DNA from: Sideroxyarcus emersonii | GTDB taxonomy: Bacteria; Pseudomonadota; Gammaproteobacteria; Burkholderiales; Gallionellaceae | Direction of reading: 5' to 3' | Assembly: GCF_021654335.1 (NCBI RefSeq) | Contig: NZ_AP023423.1 | Coordinates: 2,603,001-2,667,000, forward strand | Length of the DNA: 64,000 bases | Shown here: positions 47,202 to 56,271 of the stretch, piece after piece | How positions within the stretch are numbered: position 1 is the stretch's first letter | Layout of the letters: each line of letters opens with the position of its first letter | Notes under the pieces: model-generated | What the model was told of the DNA's origin: nothing | Databases searched by the model: none | The model's input: the letters and a program-made list of their open reading frames with translations, nothing else | Position numbers and translations under genes: made by a program

Positions 47202-48284
47202 TTATTTGACCCCACAAAGCGCCCGGTAGAGTTGTATGTGCGATGACGCGATAATTTCCCAGTAATCGTTTACGACAGGAGTTTTTCTTGTTCCCAGATA
47301 GCGATTCAGGGCTTCTTTCATCGAAGAAATGTCGTCGCAGCCAGCGAAATATATATTTTTTTCCTCATGGTATCCCAGCAAGTCTGCGGTATGAGTTGTT
47401 GCAATGGTAAATGCTCCCGCCTGCTCCGCGGCCTTCAAAGACGTATTCCATTCGCCAGCCCCACCAGGAAATGGAAAAACAACTGCATCCGCTACGGCAA
47501 GAATTTCTCCTACGCGTTGCGCGGTCTGGAATCCAGTGACCGTAACTTTCCCAGTCCAAGGTGTCTGGTTTGCCAAATCCAGTATTTTTTTCTGGTAGGG
47601 ATATTTTTCATTCAAATCACACACTAATACTAAATGATGCTTTTCCGGATCGGCTATTTGAAATAACCGTTCTACGCCCTTATTGGGGTGTGCAAATCCA
47701 AAATAGCAAACAATCGGCTTGCTGGCTGACAGCTTATTTTTGATATCTCGTGCCTGGTCAACGCTTAAAGACAGGGTGGGGATGGTAGATGCATTAGGGA
47801 TATGCTTGATTGACGTCTTTGCAAGTGCTGTTTTTACCCAGGAAGGCAGTTTCGAAATAAAATCAGGCCGAACGTAAATCATGCCATCGCACGCCAGCAA
47901 ATTAGGCCAGCCTATAGCTTCGCATTCAACGTAATGCTCATGCCACGTCTGTACAACGGGCAGGCCTGATATCCGAAAAAATAGAGGTAATATTTTCGGG
48001 AGCAATCCTATGTAGCCTTGCGCAGGATACTGGACATGTACGATGTCAGGCTTAAAATTTTCGACGATGCGTTTAACTTGCACAATATGCCAGATTCGCC
48101 AGCTTGGCATGACTCGAAATACTTTGACCGCCGATAATTCTTGTATAGTTTCGGACTCGCGACCAGTAAGTATGGCGACCTCGATATTCGGTTTCACTGC
48201 CAGCGCTTCAGCCAAATGTGCAGTGTAGTCCCCCACTCCGCATTTTGCGGGAGGATATGCTCCCGTGATGATTAGGACTTTCAC
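47202..48284 (-). CDS. Glycosyltransferase family 4
   Basis: 360 residues with a GTG start two bases after the methyltransferase stop. GT-B N-terminus KVLIITGAYPPAKCGVGDYT, YFGFAHPNKGVERLFQI at the second Rossmann domain and VFPFPGGAGEWNTSLKAAEQ at the donor site. It is paralogous to the GT4 at 22269-23279 in the other operon. Sugar unknown. Confidence 0.87.
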   Translation of the reverse strand: MKVLIITGAYPPAKCGVGDYTAHLAEALAVKPNIEVAILTGRESETIQELSAVKVFRVMPSWRIWHIVQVKRIVENFKPDIVHVQYPAQGYIGLLPKILPLFFRISGLPVVQTWHEHYVECEAIGWPNLLACDGMIYVRPDFISKLPSWVKTALAKTSIKHIPNASTIPTLSLSVDQARDIKNKLSASKPIVCYFGFAHPNKGVERLFQIADPEKHHLVLVCDLNEKYPYQKKILDLANQTPWTGKVTVTGFQTAQRVGEILAVADAVVFPFPGGAGEWNTSLKAAEQAGAFTIATTHTADLLGYHEEKNIYFAGCDDISSMKEALNRYLGTRKTPVVNDYWEIIASSHIQLYRALCGVK

Positions 48285-48286
48285 TG

Positions 48287-49000
48287 TTATTTCATCTTCT
48301 TAAGCACTAGCCAACCAAAGGTATATTTCTTCCCTGCACATTCGATAGGTTTGTCTTCGCCTTCAAAATGCATTTCTCCCACAGGAATCAGGTTGTACTC
48401 AGCTGCCTGCGCAACAAAGTCGATCACGTCTTGCCTGGAGAAAATGAGCCAGTCCATGTCGAAGAACTTGATTCCTGTTGTATCAATTTTCTCCGGCCAG
48501 TAATCAAAGGACGCGATGAAGTAGCCACCTGCCTGCAGCAATCGCGACATCTCTCTCAATAAGACCGCACCGTTAAATCCATGCTCGATAACGGAAATCG
48601 AGGTGATCGCCTTGAAGGATGCATCAGCAAAGGGGGTTTGCATGAAATTTACCTTCTCATAGCGGATACTTTTCTGATACGGCATTTGTTTCAAGTCCGG
48701 ATTCAGGTCTGCCCCGGTCAGATGTGTGTATCCCGCCTTATGCAAGGCAACAATAATCTCTGAAGCGTAACAACCGATGTCCAATATCGCCTCGTTTTTT
48801 TGCACATGCCTTTCAATGAAATTCAATGTCTCCAATACGTCCCAGCTTTTTACCTGATCACCGACTGCAATTCCTTTTGCCATTCCGTAACGGCGAAGAA
48901 ATGCCTGCAAGGGTGAATCCAAGGATGAAGCGCCTTTTCTTTTCAACACACTCCTGGAGAGAGCGATTGCAGATTCGTTTTGCAAAACTTCCATACTCAT
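48287..49000 (-). CDS. SAM-dependent methyltransferase
   Basis: 237 residues. AILDIGCYASEIIVALHKAG is the SAM motif (Cys in the usual GxG position), GADLNPDL follows, then SISVIEHGFNG and LQAGGYFIASFDYW. It is probably a sugar or glycolipid O-methyltransferase. It lies between the Wzx flippase and the GT4 at 47202 in the upstream operon. Confidence 0.8.
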   Translation of the reverse strand: MSMEVLQNESAIALSRSVLKRKGASSLDSPLQAFLRRYGMAKGIAVGDQVKSWDVLETLNFIERHVQKNEAILDIGCYASEIIVALHKAGYTHLTGADLNPDLKQMPYQKSIRYEKVNFMQTPFADASFKAITSISVIEHGFNGAVLLREMSRLLQAGGYFIASFDYWPEKIDTTGIKFFDMDWLIFSRQDVIDFVAQAAEYNLIPVGEMHFEGEDKPIECAGKKYTFGWLVLKKMK

Positions 49001-49030
49001 ATAGCGACTCCACTTCGTTTCATGTGCACA

Positions 49031-50542
49031 TCAAATTGGATTTACCCCGACAATGCCTTTAGATCGCATGTTTCGCATTGTTGCCCTGAGCCTTGGTGAA
49101 ATCATCACCGTGATGGTGAAAGAAATTCCTATCAGTACCATACCAATACCCAGTTCGATGTAGGGCTGAAATTCATATTTTTGAGCCAGTGCCCCCGCCC
49201 CGCCGGCCATAACTGCTATAAACAATGGCAGCAATACGTCGCCTAGCAACCACTTGGTACCTGCTCCCTTTAGCAATGTCCTATGCGTCAACCATGTGCC
49301 TACCAGCAGATAAATACAATTTAGTAGCGCCCATGAACCTGCTCCACCCGCTGCTCCATAAGACATCGCCAGATAGATAGTCATTGGCACCATGATGATT
49401 ATCAGAATTGCGTTGATTATCAGCGGCAATCGCGTTTCGCCATAAGCAAGTTGCAAGGCATATGGGAAATGCATGACTCCATTTAGACTCGTTCCCATCA
49501 GAAATAGTGAAACCACCAGTGCAGAACTTCTGGCCAGCTCACGATCTTGAGTCCACAGGTAGAGCAAATCTTCAGAAAACACCGCCATCATGATGGCAAT
49601 CGGGAAAAGCACTGCCAGAAATAATCGTGTACCGGTTTTATACAGATCAGCCAGTTTCTCAATCTCGCCCGAGGAGACCAGCGCAGCCATACGGGGATAT
49701 ATTGCATTGAACAAAGGAGTCAGCAGGATATACAAACTTCCTGCCGTAACAACCGCCAACATGTAGCGGCCAAAATCTTCAAGGCTTAGCAGCCTGCTGA
49801 GCATCACCTTGTCCAATTGCATCAAAATAATTCCGGTGATTGCCACTCCACTCATTCCGGCTGAAAAGCGCCAGACCTTCTTCAAGGTGGCCATCCTGAA
49901 TTGACTGGTATCAGTTTCTGGGCCCATCTCTCGCCATGCGACCCATCGCACGAATAAGGCATAGAGTATGCCGATGCTAGCCTGCCAAATGAAAAAGGCT
50001 TCGATCGTTTGCGAGACAAAGGCCAAGATTACAATCGCCCCTATGCTCGAAAGCGTGGTAGCAGCTGCACTGATTGTGCTAGAGAGCGCAATTTTCTGCA
50101 TTCCCATTAAGGCCCCCATATAGAGGCCAACCGGCCAGCGGCACGCCACTACCAGCCCCATTAGCATCAACGCATGAGTGACCGTTTCTTGGGGAAGCCC
50201 CTTTGATTGCAGCCAGTGACCTGAAATAGCCGGAGACAACGCTACTATCCCGATCACAATCACTGCGGCCGTAACCCAGAATACAATTTCCAGCGTATGC
50301 AATAAATCCTGCGCCTCATGCATATCGCCCGAAGAAGAGGCGCGAGCCACTTCCCGATTAATCGTGGGCGATAACCCCAAATCCAATAGCTGCAACAGTG
50401 CTTGTGTGGTTGCAAAGAACCCGATCAGACCATATGCCTCAATGCCCAGATACTTGAGGTACAAAGGAACTACCGCCAAACCAAGAAGAGCGGCCCATAA
50501 TGAGCTTAGCAGGCCAGCAGAAAAATTCCGCTTCAAACTCAT
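49031..50542 (-). CDS. Polysaccharide repeat-unit flippase, Wzx-like
   Basis: 503 residues with about 12-14 hydrophobic helices, starting SLKRNFSAGLLSSLWAALLG and with LLDLGLSPTINREVARASSS, the same DLGLSPT signature as the other flippase at 29881. The start overlaps the end of the diverged regulator as ATGA, so the two are probably translated together. It moves the repeat units of the upstream operon to the periplasm. Confidence 0.9.
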   Translation of the reverse strand: MSLKRNFSAGLLSSLWAALLGLAVVPLYLKYLGIEAYGLIGFFATTQALLQLLDLGLSPTINREVARASSSGDMHEAQDLLHTLEIVFWVTAAVIVIGIVALSPAISGHWLQSKGLPQETVTHALMLMGLVVACRWPVGLYMGALMGMQKIALSSTISAAATTLSSIGAIVILAFVSQTIEAFFIWQASIGILYALFVRWVAWREMGPETDTSQFRMATLKKVWRFSAGMSGVAITGIILMQLDKVMLSRLLSLEDFGRYMLAVVTAGSLYILLTPLFNAIYPRMAALVSSGEIEKLADLYKTGTRLFLAVLFPIAIMMAVFSEDLLYLWTQDRELARSSALVVSLFLMGTSLNGVMHFPYALQLAYGETRLPLIINAILIIIMVPMTIYLAMSYGAAGGAGSWALLNCIYLLVGTWLTHRTLLKGAGTKWLLGDVLLPLFIAVMAGGAGALAQKYEFQPYIELGIGMVLIGISFTITVMISPRLRATMRNMRSKGIVGVNPI

Positions 50543-50877
50543 TTGCCAGCACTCATGAAAGCTGTCTGCATCATGTCTACCCGCTTTATCGCTTTGCGAT
50601 GGCTAAGCTTGACCCGCCTTTTCAGGCTGGCAATGCTGCTCGTTGAAGAATTTCCGTCATGTGCCGGTGGTTCGTGATCGTATTGAACGGTGATAAATGA
50701 ATAAGTGGGGTTATGGTCGCCTCTGTAGAGATTATCGATTTTGTAGCCTTCCTCTACGAGCACTTCATTAAGGCAAAAATCGATATTTCCCCGTTTTCTC
50801 GCCAGCCCCCGTCGCGAATTCCCGTAGTTCTCCTCCAGCATCTTGAGATGGCTGCAATGTATGGTTTCGTCTTGCAT
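50539..50877 (-). CDS. Diverged copy of the EPS-associated MarR-type regulator
   Basis: 112 residues. The alignment with the regulator at 38743 is clear at the start (LKMLEENYG versus LKTLEENPG, CLNEVLVEEGYKIDNLYRGD versus CLNALVEKGNLKINNFRNSD) and at the end (LKRRVKLSHRKAIKRV versus LKKKVQEYERLRAEI). Relative to the intact copy it lacks 12 bases, so four residues just ahead of the recognition-helix segment (GVSLGKINYCLN) are missing, and the wing region (HEPPAHDGNSS) is scrambled. DNA binding is probably lost or changed. The frame is open and overlaps wzx by 4 bases, so it could still act as a translated leader. Pseudogene is the alternative. Confidence 0.72.
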   Translation of the reverse strand: MQDETIHCSHLKMLEENYGNSRRGLARKRGNIDFCLNEVLVEEGYKIDNLYRGDHNPTYSFITVQYDHEPPAHDGNSSTSSIASLKRRVKLSHRKAIKRVDMMQTAFMSAGK

Positions 50878-50885
50878 TCGGGGCG

Positions 50886-50902
50886 CGTTCAGTCAGTGAA
50901 CG
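50886..50902 (-). promoter_or_regulatory. Palindrome before the diverged regulator copy, candidate operator
   Basis: CGTTCA-N5-TGAACG, 6-base arms, beginning 10 bases upstream of the ATG at 50877. It is the counterpart of the palindrome at 39100-39114. The arms are conserved although the spacer and the downstream coding sequence differ, which suggests selection on the site. Confidence 0.5.
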
Positions 50903-50964
50903 GCGCGCATTACAGCAGGCCAGAACGGATTGTGTCAAGCAATCAGCGGGCCGGATTCGATACA

Positions 50965-52047
50965 ATGGCGCACCCAGCCAACCTGACTGCCTTCGTGACA
51001 GAACCCGATCAATCCTATCTCCGCATCGCCATCGTCCGCTTTTCCGCCTTGGGCGATGTGGTGATGGTGTCCGCCGCCGTGCGCGCCTTGCAGCGCAGCC
51101 TGCCGGCGGCACAGATCACCTGGATCACTAGCCCGCCGGCTTATGCTTTGCTCAAGGGTATGGAGGGTGTGCAGTTCGAAGTGATGGAGAAGCCGCGTTC
51201 GCTGGCAGATTACCTGGCTTTTTATCGCGCATTCCGCCATCGCCCGTTCGACGTGGTGCTGGCAATGCAAGCCAACCTGCGCATCAACCTGCTCTACCCG
51301 GCATTGCACGCCCCCATCAAGATCGGCTTTGACCGCATCCGCGCCCGCGAAGGACAATGGCTGTTCTGCAATCGACGCATCCCTTACAACGACTCCCATC
51401 TGGTGGACAGCTTCCTGTCTTTCATCGAAACCTTGACCGGCGATCCGGCGGCTGCGACCTGGGATTTGCCGGTCGACAATATCGATATGGACTGGGCGCG
51501 TGAGCAACTGGCAGCCTTGCCCAAGCCCTGGGTAGCGCTCCACCCCTATGCCAGCAAAGTTGAACGCAACTGGAAACCGGAGCGCTATGCGGCCGTCGTC
51601 GGCGAAGCTGTTGCGCGCTGGGGATGCGGTGTGTTGCTAACCGGCGGCAATGCGCCTGCGGAAATCTCGCAATGCGAACAGCTTTCGCGGCTTGCCCCGG
51701 CCAATGTGCTCAATCTTTGCGGCCAGACCACGCCCAAGCAGCTTGCTGCATTGTTGAGTCAGGTGGATGTCTTGGTTGCCCCGGATACAGGATCGGTGCA
51801 TATTGCCCGGGCGATGGGCACCCCCGTGGTCGGCCTGTATGCCGTGGCCTCCCCGCAATTGACCGGGCCTTACCGGCAACTGGAATATTGCGTGGACCGC
51901 TATCCGCAGGCCGTGGAAAAATATTTGGGCAAGGATGTCCGCCAGCTGCCATGGAATACGCGGGTCCATCACGCCGATGCGATGTCCCTGATCGAGGTCG
52001 CCGATGTCATGCGGCAGCTGGAAAAAATACTGGGCCAACCTGGATGA
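50965..52047 (+). CDS. Glycosyltransferase family 9 (LPS heptosyltransferase-like)
   Basis: 360 residues from the ATG at 50965. The open frame extends upstream only as the shadow of the regulator gene. LRIAIVRFSALGDVVMVSAA is the GT9 start; VALHPYASKVERNWKPERYA and VLVAPDTGSVHIARAMGTPV are the donor-binding motifs of heptosyltransferases. It probably adds heptose to the LPS inner core. The stop overlaps the waaA start, so the two are co-translated. It diverges from the minus-strand EPS operon across 87 bases. Confidence 0.9.
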   Translation: MAHPANLTAFVTEPDQSYLRIAIVRFSALGDVVMVSAAVRALQRSLPAAQITWITSPPAYALLKGMEGVQFEVMEKPRSLADYLAFYRAFRHRPFDVVLAMQANLRINLLYPALHAPIKIGFDRIRAREGQWLFCNRRIPYNDSHLVDSFLSFIETLTGDPAAATWDLPVDNIDMDWAREQLAALPKPWVALHPYASKVERNWKPERYAAVVGEAVARWGCGVLLTGGNAPAEISQCEQLSRLAPANVLNLCGQTTPKQLAALLSQVDVLVAPDTGSVHIARAMGTPVVGLYAVASPQLTGPYRQLEYCVDRYPQAVEKYLGKDVRQLPWNTRVHHADAMSLIEVADVMRQLEKILGQPG

Positions 52048-53360
52048 TGAGACTTTTCGATTCGCGCCCCGTTTACACGGCACTGCTATGGCTGCTGCTG
52101 CCCTATGCGTTCTTCCACCTCTGGTGGCGGTCGCGCAGGCAGCCGGAATATCTTGATCACATCGGCGAACGTTTCGGCCGCTACTCCTGTACATGCGATA
52201 AACCTGTCATCTGGCTGCATACCGTGTCGGTCGGCGAAACGCGCGCGGCGTTAACCCTGGTGCGCGGCCTGCGCGAACGCTACCCGGATCACCAGATTCT
52301 GCTCACCCACACCACGCCCACCGGCCGTGAGGCGAGCGAGCAGTTGTACGGTGATGACGTGGTGCGCGTATACCTTCCCTATGACTACCCGTTTGCGATC
52401 CGCCGTTTCTTGCGGCATTTCCAGCCACGGGTCGGCGTGCTGCTGGAAACCGAGATCTGGTTCAACCTGGTTCATGCCTGCCATGCCCGATCGCTCCCGC
52501 TGCTGCTGCTCAATGCGCGCCTGTCGGAAAGATCGGCCCGGCGTTACGCGCGCTTTCCCAGGCTGGCCCGGGCCAGCCTGCATAGCCTGCACTTGATCGC
52601 CGCGCAGACCGAAGACGATGCCATGCGCTTTGCCGCGCTGGGCAATCATGCCACGCCGGTGATGGGAAACCTGAAGTTCGACATCGCTCCGCCACCCCCG
52701 ATGCTGGAGCTGGGGAAACGGTTGCGCGAGCAGTTCGGCGCAACCCGGCCGGTCTTCCTGGCTGCCAGCACGCGAGAGGGCGAGGAAGCTCTGTTGCTCG
52801 ATGCTTTGCAATACATGGAAATCGAGAATCTGCTTGTTGTCATGGTACCGCGGCATCCGCAACGTTTCGATGAGGTAGCTGCGCTGATCGAGAGCCGCGG
52901 CCTGCATATGCAACGGCGCAGCGCGAACGAGCCGGTTTCTCCGCATACCCGCGTGGTGCTGGGTGATAGCATGGGCGAGATGTTCGCCTATTATGCGGCC
53001 TGCGATGTCGCTTTCATCGGTGGCAGCCTGCTGCCCTTCGGCGGGCAAAATCTGATCGAGGCCTGCGCCGTCGGCAAGCCCGTGCTGATCGGGCCGCATA
53101 CCTACAATTTCTCCCAGGCCACCGAACTGGCCGTTGCCTGCGGTGCCGCGATGCAGATCAGCCATGCCGACGATCTTGTGCATCAGCTCAACATCCTGAT
53201 GCATGACGGCACCGCCCTGGCCCGGATGGGCAAGGCCGGGCTTCAGTTCGTCAGCGATAACCGGGGGGCGACCGAGCATGCGTTGACGCTCATCGGCCTA
53301 GCACTCAGCCATTCGCTGTATAACGAAATCGTTTCCGGTCAGGTAAAATCCGCCCCATGA
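52044..53360 (+). CDS. waaA: 3-deoxy-D-manno-octulosonic acid (Kdo) transferase
   Basis: 438 residues from the ATG at 52044, which overlaps the GT9 stop. N-terminal membrane anchor (about residues 9-25), then [16 protein letters not shown] with the catalytic Glu, the acceptor-side [14 protein letters not shown], and the CMP-Kdo site [20 protein letters not shown]. It attaches Kdo to lipid IVA, the first step of LPS core synthesis. A longer upstream frame is out of phase with any family similarity and is rejected. Confidence 0.95.
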   Translation: MMRLFDSRPVYTALLWLLLPYAFFHLWWRSRRQPEYLDHIGERFGRYSCTCDKPVIWLHTVSVGETRAALTLVRGLRERYPDHQILLTHTTPTGREASEQLYGDDVVRVYLPYDYPFAIRRFLRHFQPRVGVLLETEIWFNLVHACHARSLPLLLLNARLSERSARRYARFPRLARASLHSLHLIAAQTEDDAMRFAALGNHATPVMGNLKFDIAPPPPMLELGKRLREQFGATRPVFLAASTREGEEALLLDALQYMEIENLLVVMVPRHPQRFDEVAALIESRGLHMQRRSANEPVSPHTRVVLGDSMGEMFAYYAACDVAFIGGSLLPFGGQNLIEACAVGKPVLIGPHTYNFSQATELAVACGAAMQISHADDLVHQLNILMHDGTALARMGKAGLQFVSDNRGATEHALTLIGLALSHSLYNEIVSGQVKSAP

Positions 53361-54427
53361 ATAAGATCCTCGTCACCGGCGGCGCCGGCTTCATCGGCTC
53401 TGCCGTCATTCGCCAGTTCATCAACGATACCGAATGCAGCGTGGTCAATGTCGACAAGCTGACCTATGCCGGCAACCTGCAGTCGCTGGCATCGGTGTCG
53501 GACAATCCGCGTTATCGTTTCGAGAAGGTCGACATCTGCGATGCCGCCGAAGTGGCCCGCGTGTTCGGCGAACACCAGCCGGATGCCATCATGCACCTGG
53601 CCGCCGAATCGCATGTAGACCGTTCCATCAGCGGCCCGGCCGATTTCATCCAGACCAACATCGTCGGCACCTACACCCTGCTGGAAGCGGCACGCAACTA
53701 CTGGAGCGCGCTCGATGCCGATCGCAAGGCGGCATTCCGCTTCCATCACATCTCCACCGACGAGGTGTATGGCAGTCTGGGCGAGAACGGCTTCTTCACC
53801 GAGGAGACCGCGTACGAGCCCAACTCGCCTTATTCCGCCAGCAAGGCCTCTTCCGATCACCTGGTTCGCGCCTGGCATCACACCTATGGCTTGCCGGTGG
53901 TCACCACCAACTGCTCCAATAATTACGGGCCGTATCATTTCCCCGAGAAGCTCATCCCGCTGGTGATCCTCAATGCCGTCAACGGCAAGCCGCTGCCCAT
54001 CTACGGCAAGGGCGACAACATCCGCGACTGGCTGTATGTGGACGACCACGCCCGCGCCTTGCGGCTGGTGCTGGAACGCGGAACACTCGGCGAGGCTTAC
54101 AACATCGGCGGCTGGAACGAAAAGACCAATCTCGAAGTGGTGCAGTCCATCTGCGCCATCCTGGATGAACTGCGCCCGCAGGGCGCGCCACACAGCAAGC
54201 TCATCACCTATGTGGCCGACCGCCCCGGGCACGACAAGCGCTATGCCATCGACGCCAGCAAGATCGCGCGTGATCTTGGTTGGAAGCCGCAGGAGAATTT
54301 TGAATCCGGCCTGCGCAAGACAGTGGAGTGGTACCTGCACAACACCGATTGGGTGCGCGGCGTGACCAGTGGCGACTATCAGCACTGGATCAACAAACAG
54401 TACCGAGTACTGGGTTCTGAGTCCTGA
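53357..54427 (+). CDS. rfbB: dTDP-glucose 4,6-dehydratase
   Basis: 356 residues, with its ATG overlapping the waaA stop as [24 protein letters not shown] is the NAD site, [14 protein letters not shown] the catalytic Thr-Asp-Glu, [15 protein letters not shown] the Tyr/Lys pair, and [15 protein letters not shown] follows. It makes dTDP-4-keto-6-deoxyglucose for rhamnose synthesis. The last residues (after INKQY) are encoded by an imperfect repeat that flanks the inserted four-helix-bundle gene, so the natural C-terminus may have been altered. Confidence 0.96.
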   Translation: MNKILVTGGAGFIGSAVIRQFINDTECSVVNVDKLTYAGNLQSLASVSDNPRYRFEKVDICDAAEVARVFGEHQPDAIMHLAAESHVDRSISGPADFIQTNIVGTYTLLEAARNYWSALDADRKAAFRFHHISTDEVYGSLGENGFFTEETAYEPNSPYSASKASSDHLVRAWHHTYGLPVVTTNCSNNYGPYHFPEKLIPLVILNAVNGKPLPIYGKGDNIRDWLYVDDHARALRLVLERGTLGEAYNIGGWNEKTNLEVVQSICAILDELRPQGAPHSKLITYVADRPGHDKRYAIDASKIARDLGWKPQENFESGLRKTVEWYLHNTDWVRGVTSGDYQHWINKQYRVLGSES

Positions 54428-54430
54428 GTC
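54405..54430. repeat. Left inverted repeat flanking the four-helix-bundle gene
   Basis: Short direct units (CTGAGTC repeated) whose reverse complement resembles the sequence at 54814-54846. It overlaps the 3' end of rfbB. Together the two repeats bracket the gene at 54441-54812. Confidence 0.6.
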
Positions 54431-54440
54431 AGAAAAATCG

Positions 54441-54812
54441 ATGGGAGTCTCACGATTTGAGGGGTTGATCGCTTGGCAAAAGGCGCGGGGGCTTGCCGCT
54501 GCGATCTATCGACTTACCTCGCAGGATGCTTTTTCCAGGGATTTCGGTCTGAAGGATCAGATTCAACGTGCAGCCGTTTCAGTCATGTCAAATATAGCAG
54601 AGGGGTTCGAGCGGGGTGGCTCAGCGGAATTCCATCAGTTTCTCGTTATTGCCAAAGCTTCTTGTGCCGAATTGCGTGCGCAGCTTTATGTCGCTCTCGA
54701 TGTCGGTTACATTGACCAACGGCAATTTGATGAATCGATGCAGCAAGCAGAAGAAGTGGCCCGTTTGGTCGGGGGACTCAGGGCATCCGTAAAAAGACAA
54801 GGTACAGCATAA
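54441..54812 (+). CDS. Four-helix-bundle protein (23S rRNA intervening-sequence/Avd-like family)
   Basis: 123 residues. [36 protein letters not shown] (the typical R-A-x-S-I/V-xx-NIAEG-type core), [19 protein letters not shown] and [20 protein letters not shown] form the four helices of the S23/IVP family. Function is unknown for free-standing members; relatives lie in rRNA intervening sequences or in diversity-generating retroelements (Avd). It interrupts the otherwise tightly coupled rfbB-rfbA order and is flanked by inverted repeats. No good ribosome site is visible. Confidence 0.88.
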   Translation: MGVSRFEGLIAWQKARGLAAAIYRLTSQDAFSRDFGLKDQIQRAAVSVMSNIAEGFERGGSAEFHQFLVIAKASCAELRAQLYVALDVGYIDQRQFDESMQQAEEVARLVGGLRASVKRQGTA

Positions 54813-54813
54813 T

Positions 54814-54846
54814 GACTCAGCACTCAGCACTCAACGCCCAGCACTC
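54814..54846. repeat. Right inverted repeat flanking the four-helix-bundle gene
   Basis: Runs of CACTCAG units that are an imperfect reverse complement of 54405-54430. It lies between the four-helix-bundle stop and the rfbA ATG and could be read as an N-terminal extension of RfbA from the ATG at 54812. Confidence 0.6.
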
Positions 54847-54847
54847 G

Positions 54848-55723
54848 ATGAAAGGCATCATCCTCGCCGGAGGTTCCGGCACCCGGCTTTACCCGGTGAC
54901 ACTGCCGGTATCCAAACAACTGCTGCCGATCTACGACAAGCCGATGATCTACTACCCCCTGTCCACGCAAATGCTGGCAGGTATCCGTGACGTGCTAATC
55001 ATTTCCACACCACAGGACACGCCGCGCTTCGAGCAACTGCTGGGCGACGGATCGCAGTGGGGCATGAATTTTTCCTATGCGGTGCAGCCTTCTCCGGACG
55101 GCCTGGCGCAAGCCTTCATCATCGGTGAATCCTTCATCGGCAACGATGCCTGCTCGCTGGTGCTGGGCGACAACATCTTCTATGGCCACGCTTTCGATAC
55201 CCTGCTGACTCCGGCGGCGAGCAAGAGCGACGGTGGCACGGTGTTCGCCTACCATGTGCACGACCCGGAACGCTACGGCGTGGTCGATTTCGATGCGTCC
55301 GGGCGGGCGCTCAGCATCGAGGAGAAACCGCTCAAACCCAAATCGAACTATGCCGTGACCGGCCTGTATTTCTACGACAACGATGTGGTGCAGATCGCCA
55401 AGTCGATTAAGCCCTCCGCGCGCGGCGAGCTGGAGATCACCACCGTCAACCAGATCTACCTCGATCGCGGCAAGCTGGATGTGCAGCTGATGGGACGCGG
55501 CTATGCGTGGCTGGACACCGGCACGCACGAATCGCTGCTGGAAGCCTCAATGTTCATCCAGACGCTGGAGAAGCGGCAGGGGCTGAAGATCGCCTGTCCC
55601 GAGGAGATCGCGTATCGCAAGGGATACATCTCGGCCGAGCAGTTGCAAAAGCTGATCGCGCCGCTGGCCAAAAACGGTTACGGCCAGTACCTGCAGCGTC
55701 TGCTGCTAGAGGAAAAACGCTGA
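54848..55723 (+). CDS. rfbA: Glucose-1-phosphate thymidylyltransferase
   Basis: 291 residues from the ATG at 54848 ([18 protein letters not shown]), which fits the family N-terminus; an in-frame ATG at 54812 would add 12 residues encoded by the repeat. [31 protein letters not shown] and [17 protein letters not shown] are the nucleotide and sugar sites. It makes dTDP-glucose, the first step of the rhamnose route. The stop overlaps the rfbC start by one base. Confidence 0.96.
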   Translation: MKGIILAGGSGTRLYPVTLPVSKQLLPIYDKPMIYYPLSTQMLAGIRDVLIISTPQDTPRFEQLLGDGSQWGMNFSYAVQPSPDGLAQAFIIGESFIGNDACSLVLGDNIFYGHAFDTLLTPAASKSDGGTVFAYHVHDPERYGVVDFDASGRALSIEEKPLKPKSNYAVTGLYFYDNDVVQIAKSIKPSARGELEITTVNQIYLDRGKLDVQLMGRGYAWLDTGTHESLLEASMFIQTLEKRQGLKIACPEEIAYRKGYISAEQLQKLIAPLAKNGYGQYLQRLLLEEKR

Positions 55724-56271
55724 TGCAGGTCATCGCCACCGCCATCCCCGATGTGCTGATCGTCGAGCCGAAAGTGTTCGGCGATGACCGCGGTTTCTTT
55801 TACGAAAGCTTCAACCAGCGCCGCTTCACCGAATTGACCGGTATCGCCGATGCCTTCGTGCAGGACAACCACTCCAAATCGGCGCGCAACGTGTTGCGCG
55901 GCCTGCATTACCAAATCCGCCAGCCGCAGGGAAAACTGGTGCGCGTGATCGCCGGCGAGGTGCTCGATATCGCCGTCGATATCCGCCGGAACTCCCCCAG
56001 TTTCGGCAAGTGGGTGGGCGTTAGGCTGTCCGCCGAGAACAAGAAGATGCTGTGGATCCCGCAAGGGTTCGCGCATGGTTTTGTGGTGCTGAGCGATTCG
56101 GCCGAGTTCCTGTACAAGACCACGGATTACTGGGCGCCCGAACATGAGCGCTGCATTGTCTGGAACGACCCCGATTTGGCCATCGACTGGCAATTGGGTG
56201 ACGCTGTCCCGCTGCTTTCCGCCAAGGACCAGGCCGGCAAGGGCTTGCGCGACGCAGAGACTTTTGCATGA
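55723..56271 (+). CDS. rfbC: dTDP-4-dehydrorhamnose 3,5-epimerase
   Basis: 182-residue cupin. FGDDRGFFYESFNQRRF, NVLRGLHYQIRQPQGKLVRV with the catalytic His, WIPQGFAHGFVVLSDSAEF and WNDPDLAIDWQL are diagnostic RmlC motifs. It epimerises C3 and C5 of dTDP-4-keto-6-deoxyglucose. The ATG overlaps the rfbA stop (TGATG) and the stop overlaps rfbD (ATGA). It differs clearly from the RmlC-like protein at 32339. Confidence 0.96.
   Translation: MQVIATAIPDVLIVEPKVFGDDRGFFYESFNQRRFTELTGIADAFVQDNHSKSARNVLRGLHYQIRQPQGKLVRVIAGEVLDIAVDIRRNSPSFGKWVGVRLSAENKKMLWIPQGFAHGFVVLSDSAEFLYKTTDYWAPEHERCIVWNDPDLAIDWQLGDAVPLLSAKDQAGKGLRDAETFA

Noticed and set aside
51624..52043. 5' extension of the waaA reading frame
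   Set aside because: It overlaps the GT9 gene out of phase. Family similarity begins at the ATG at 52044, which overlaps the GT9 stop.
54441..54812. Diversity-generating retroelement accessory gene (avd)
   Set aside because: The four-helix-bundle family includes Avd, but no reverse transcriptase or template/variable repeat is visible nearby, so only the general family is claimed.
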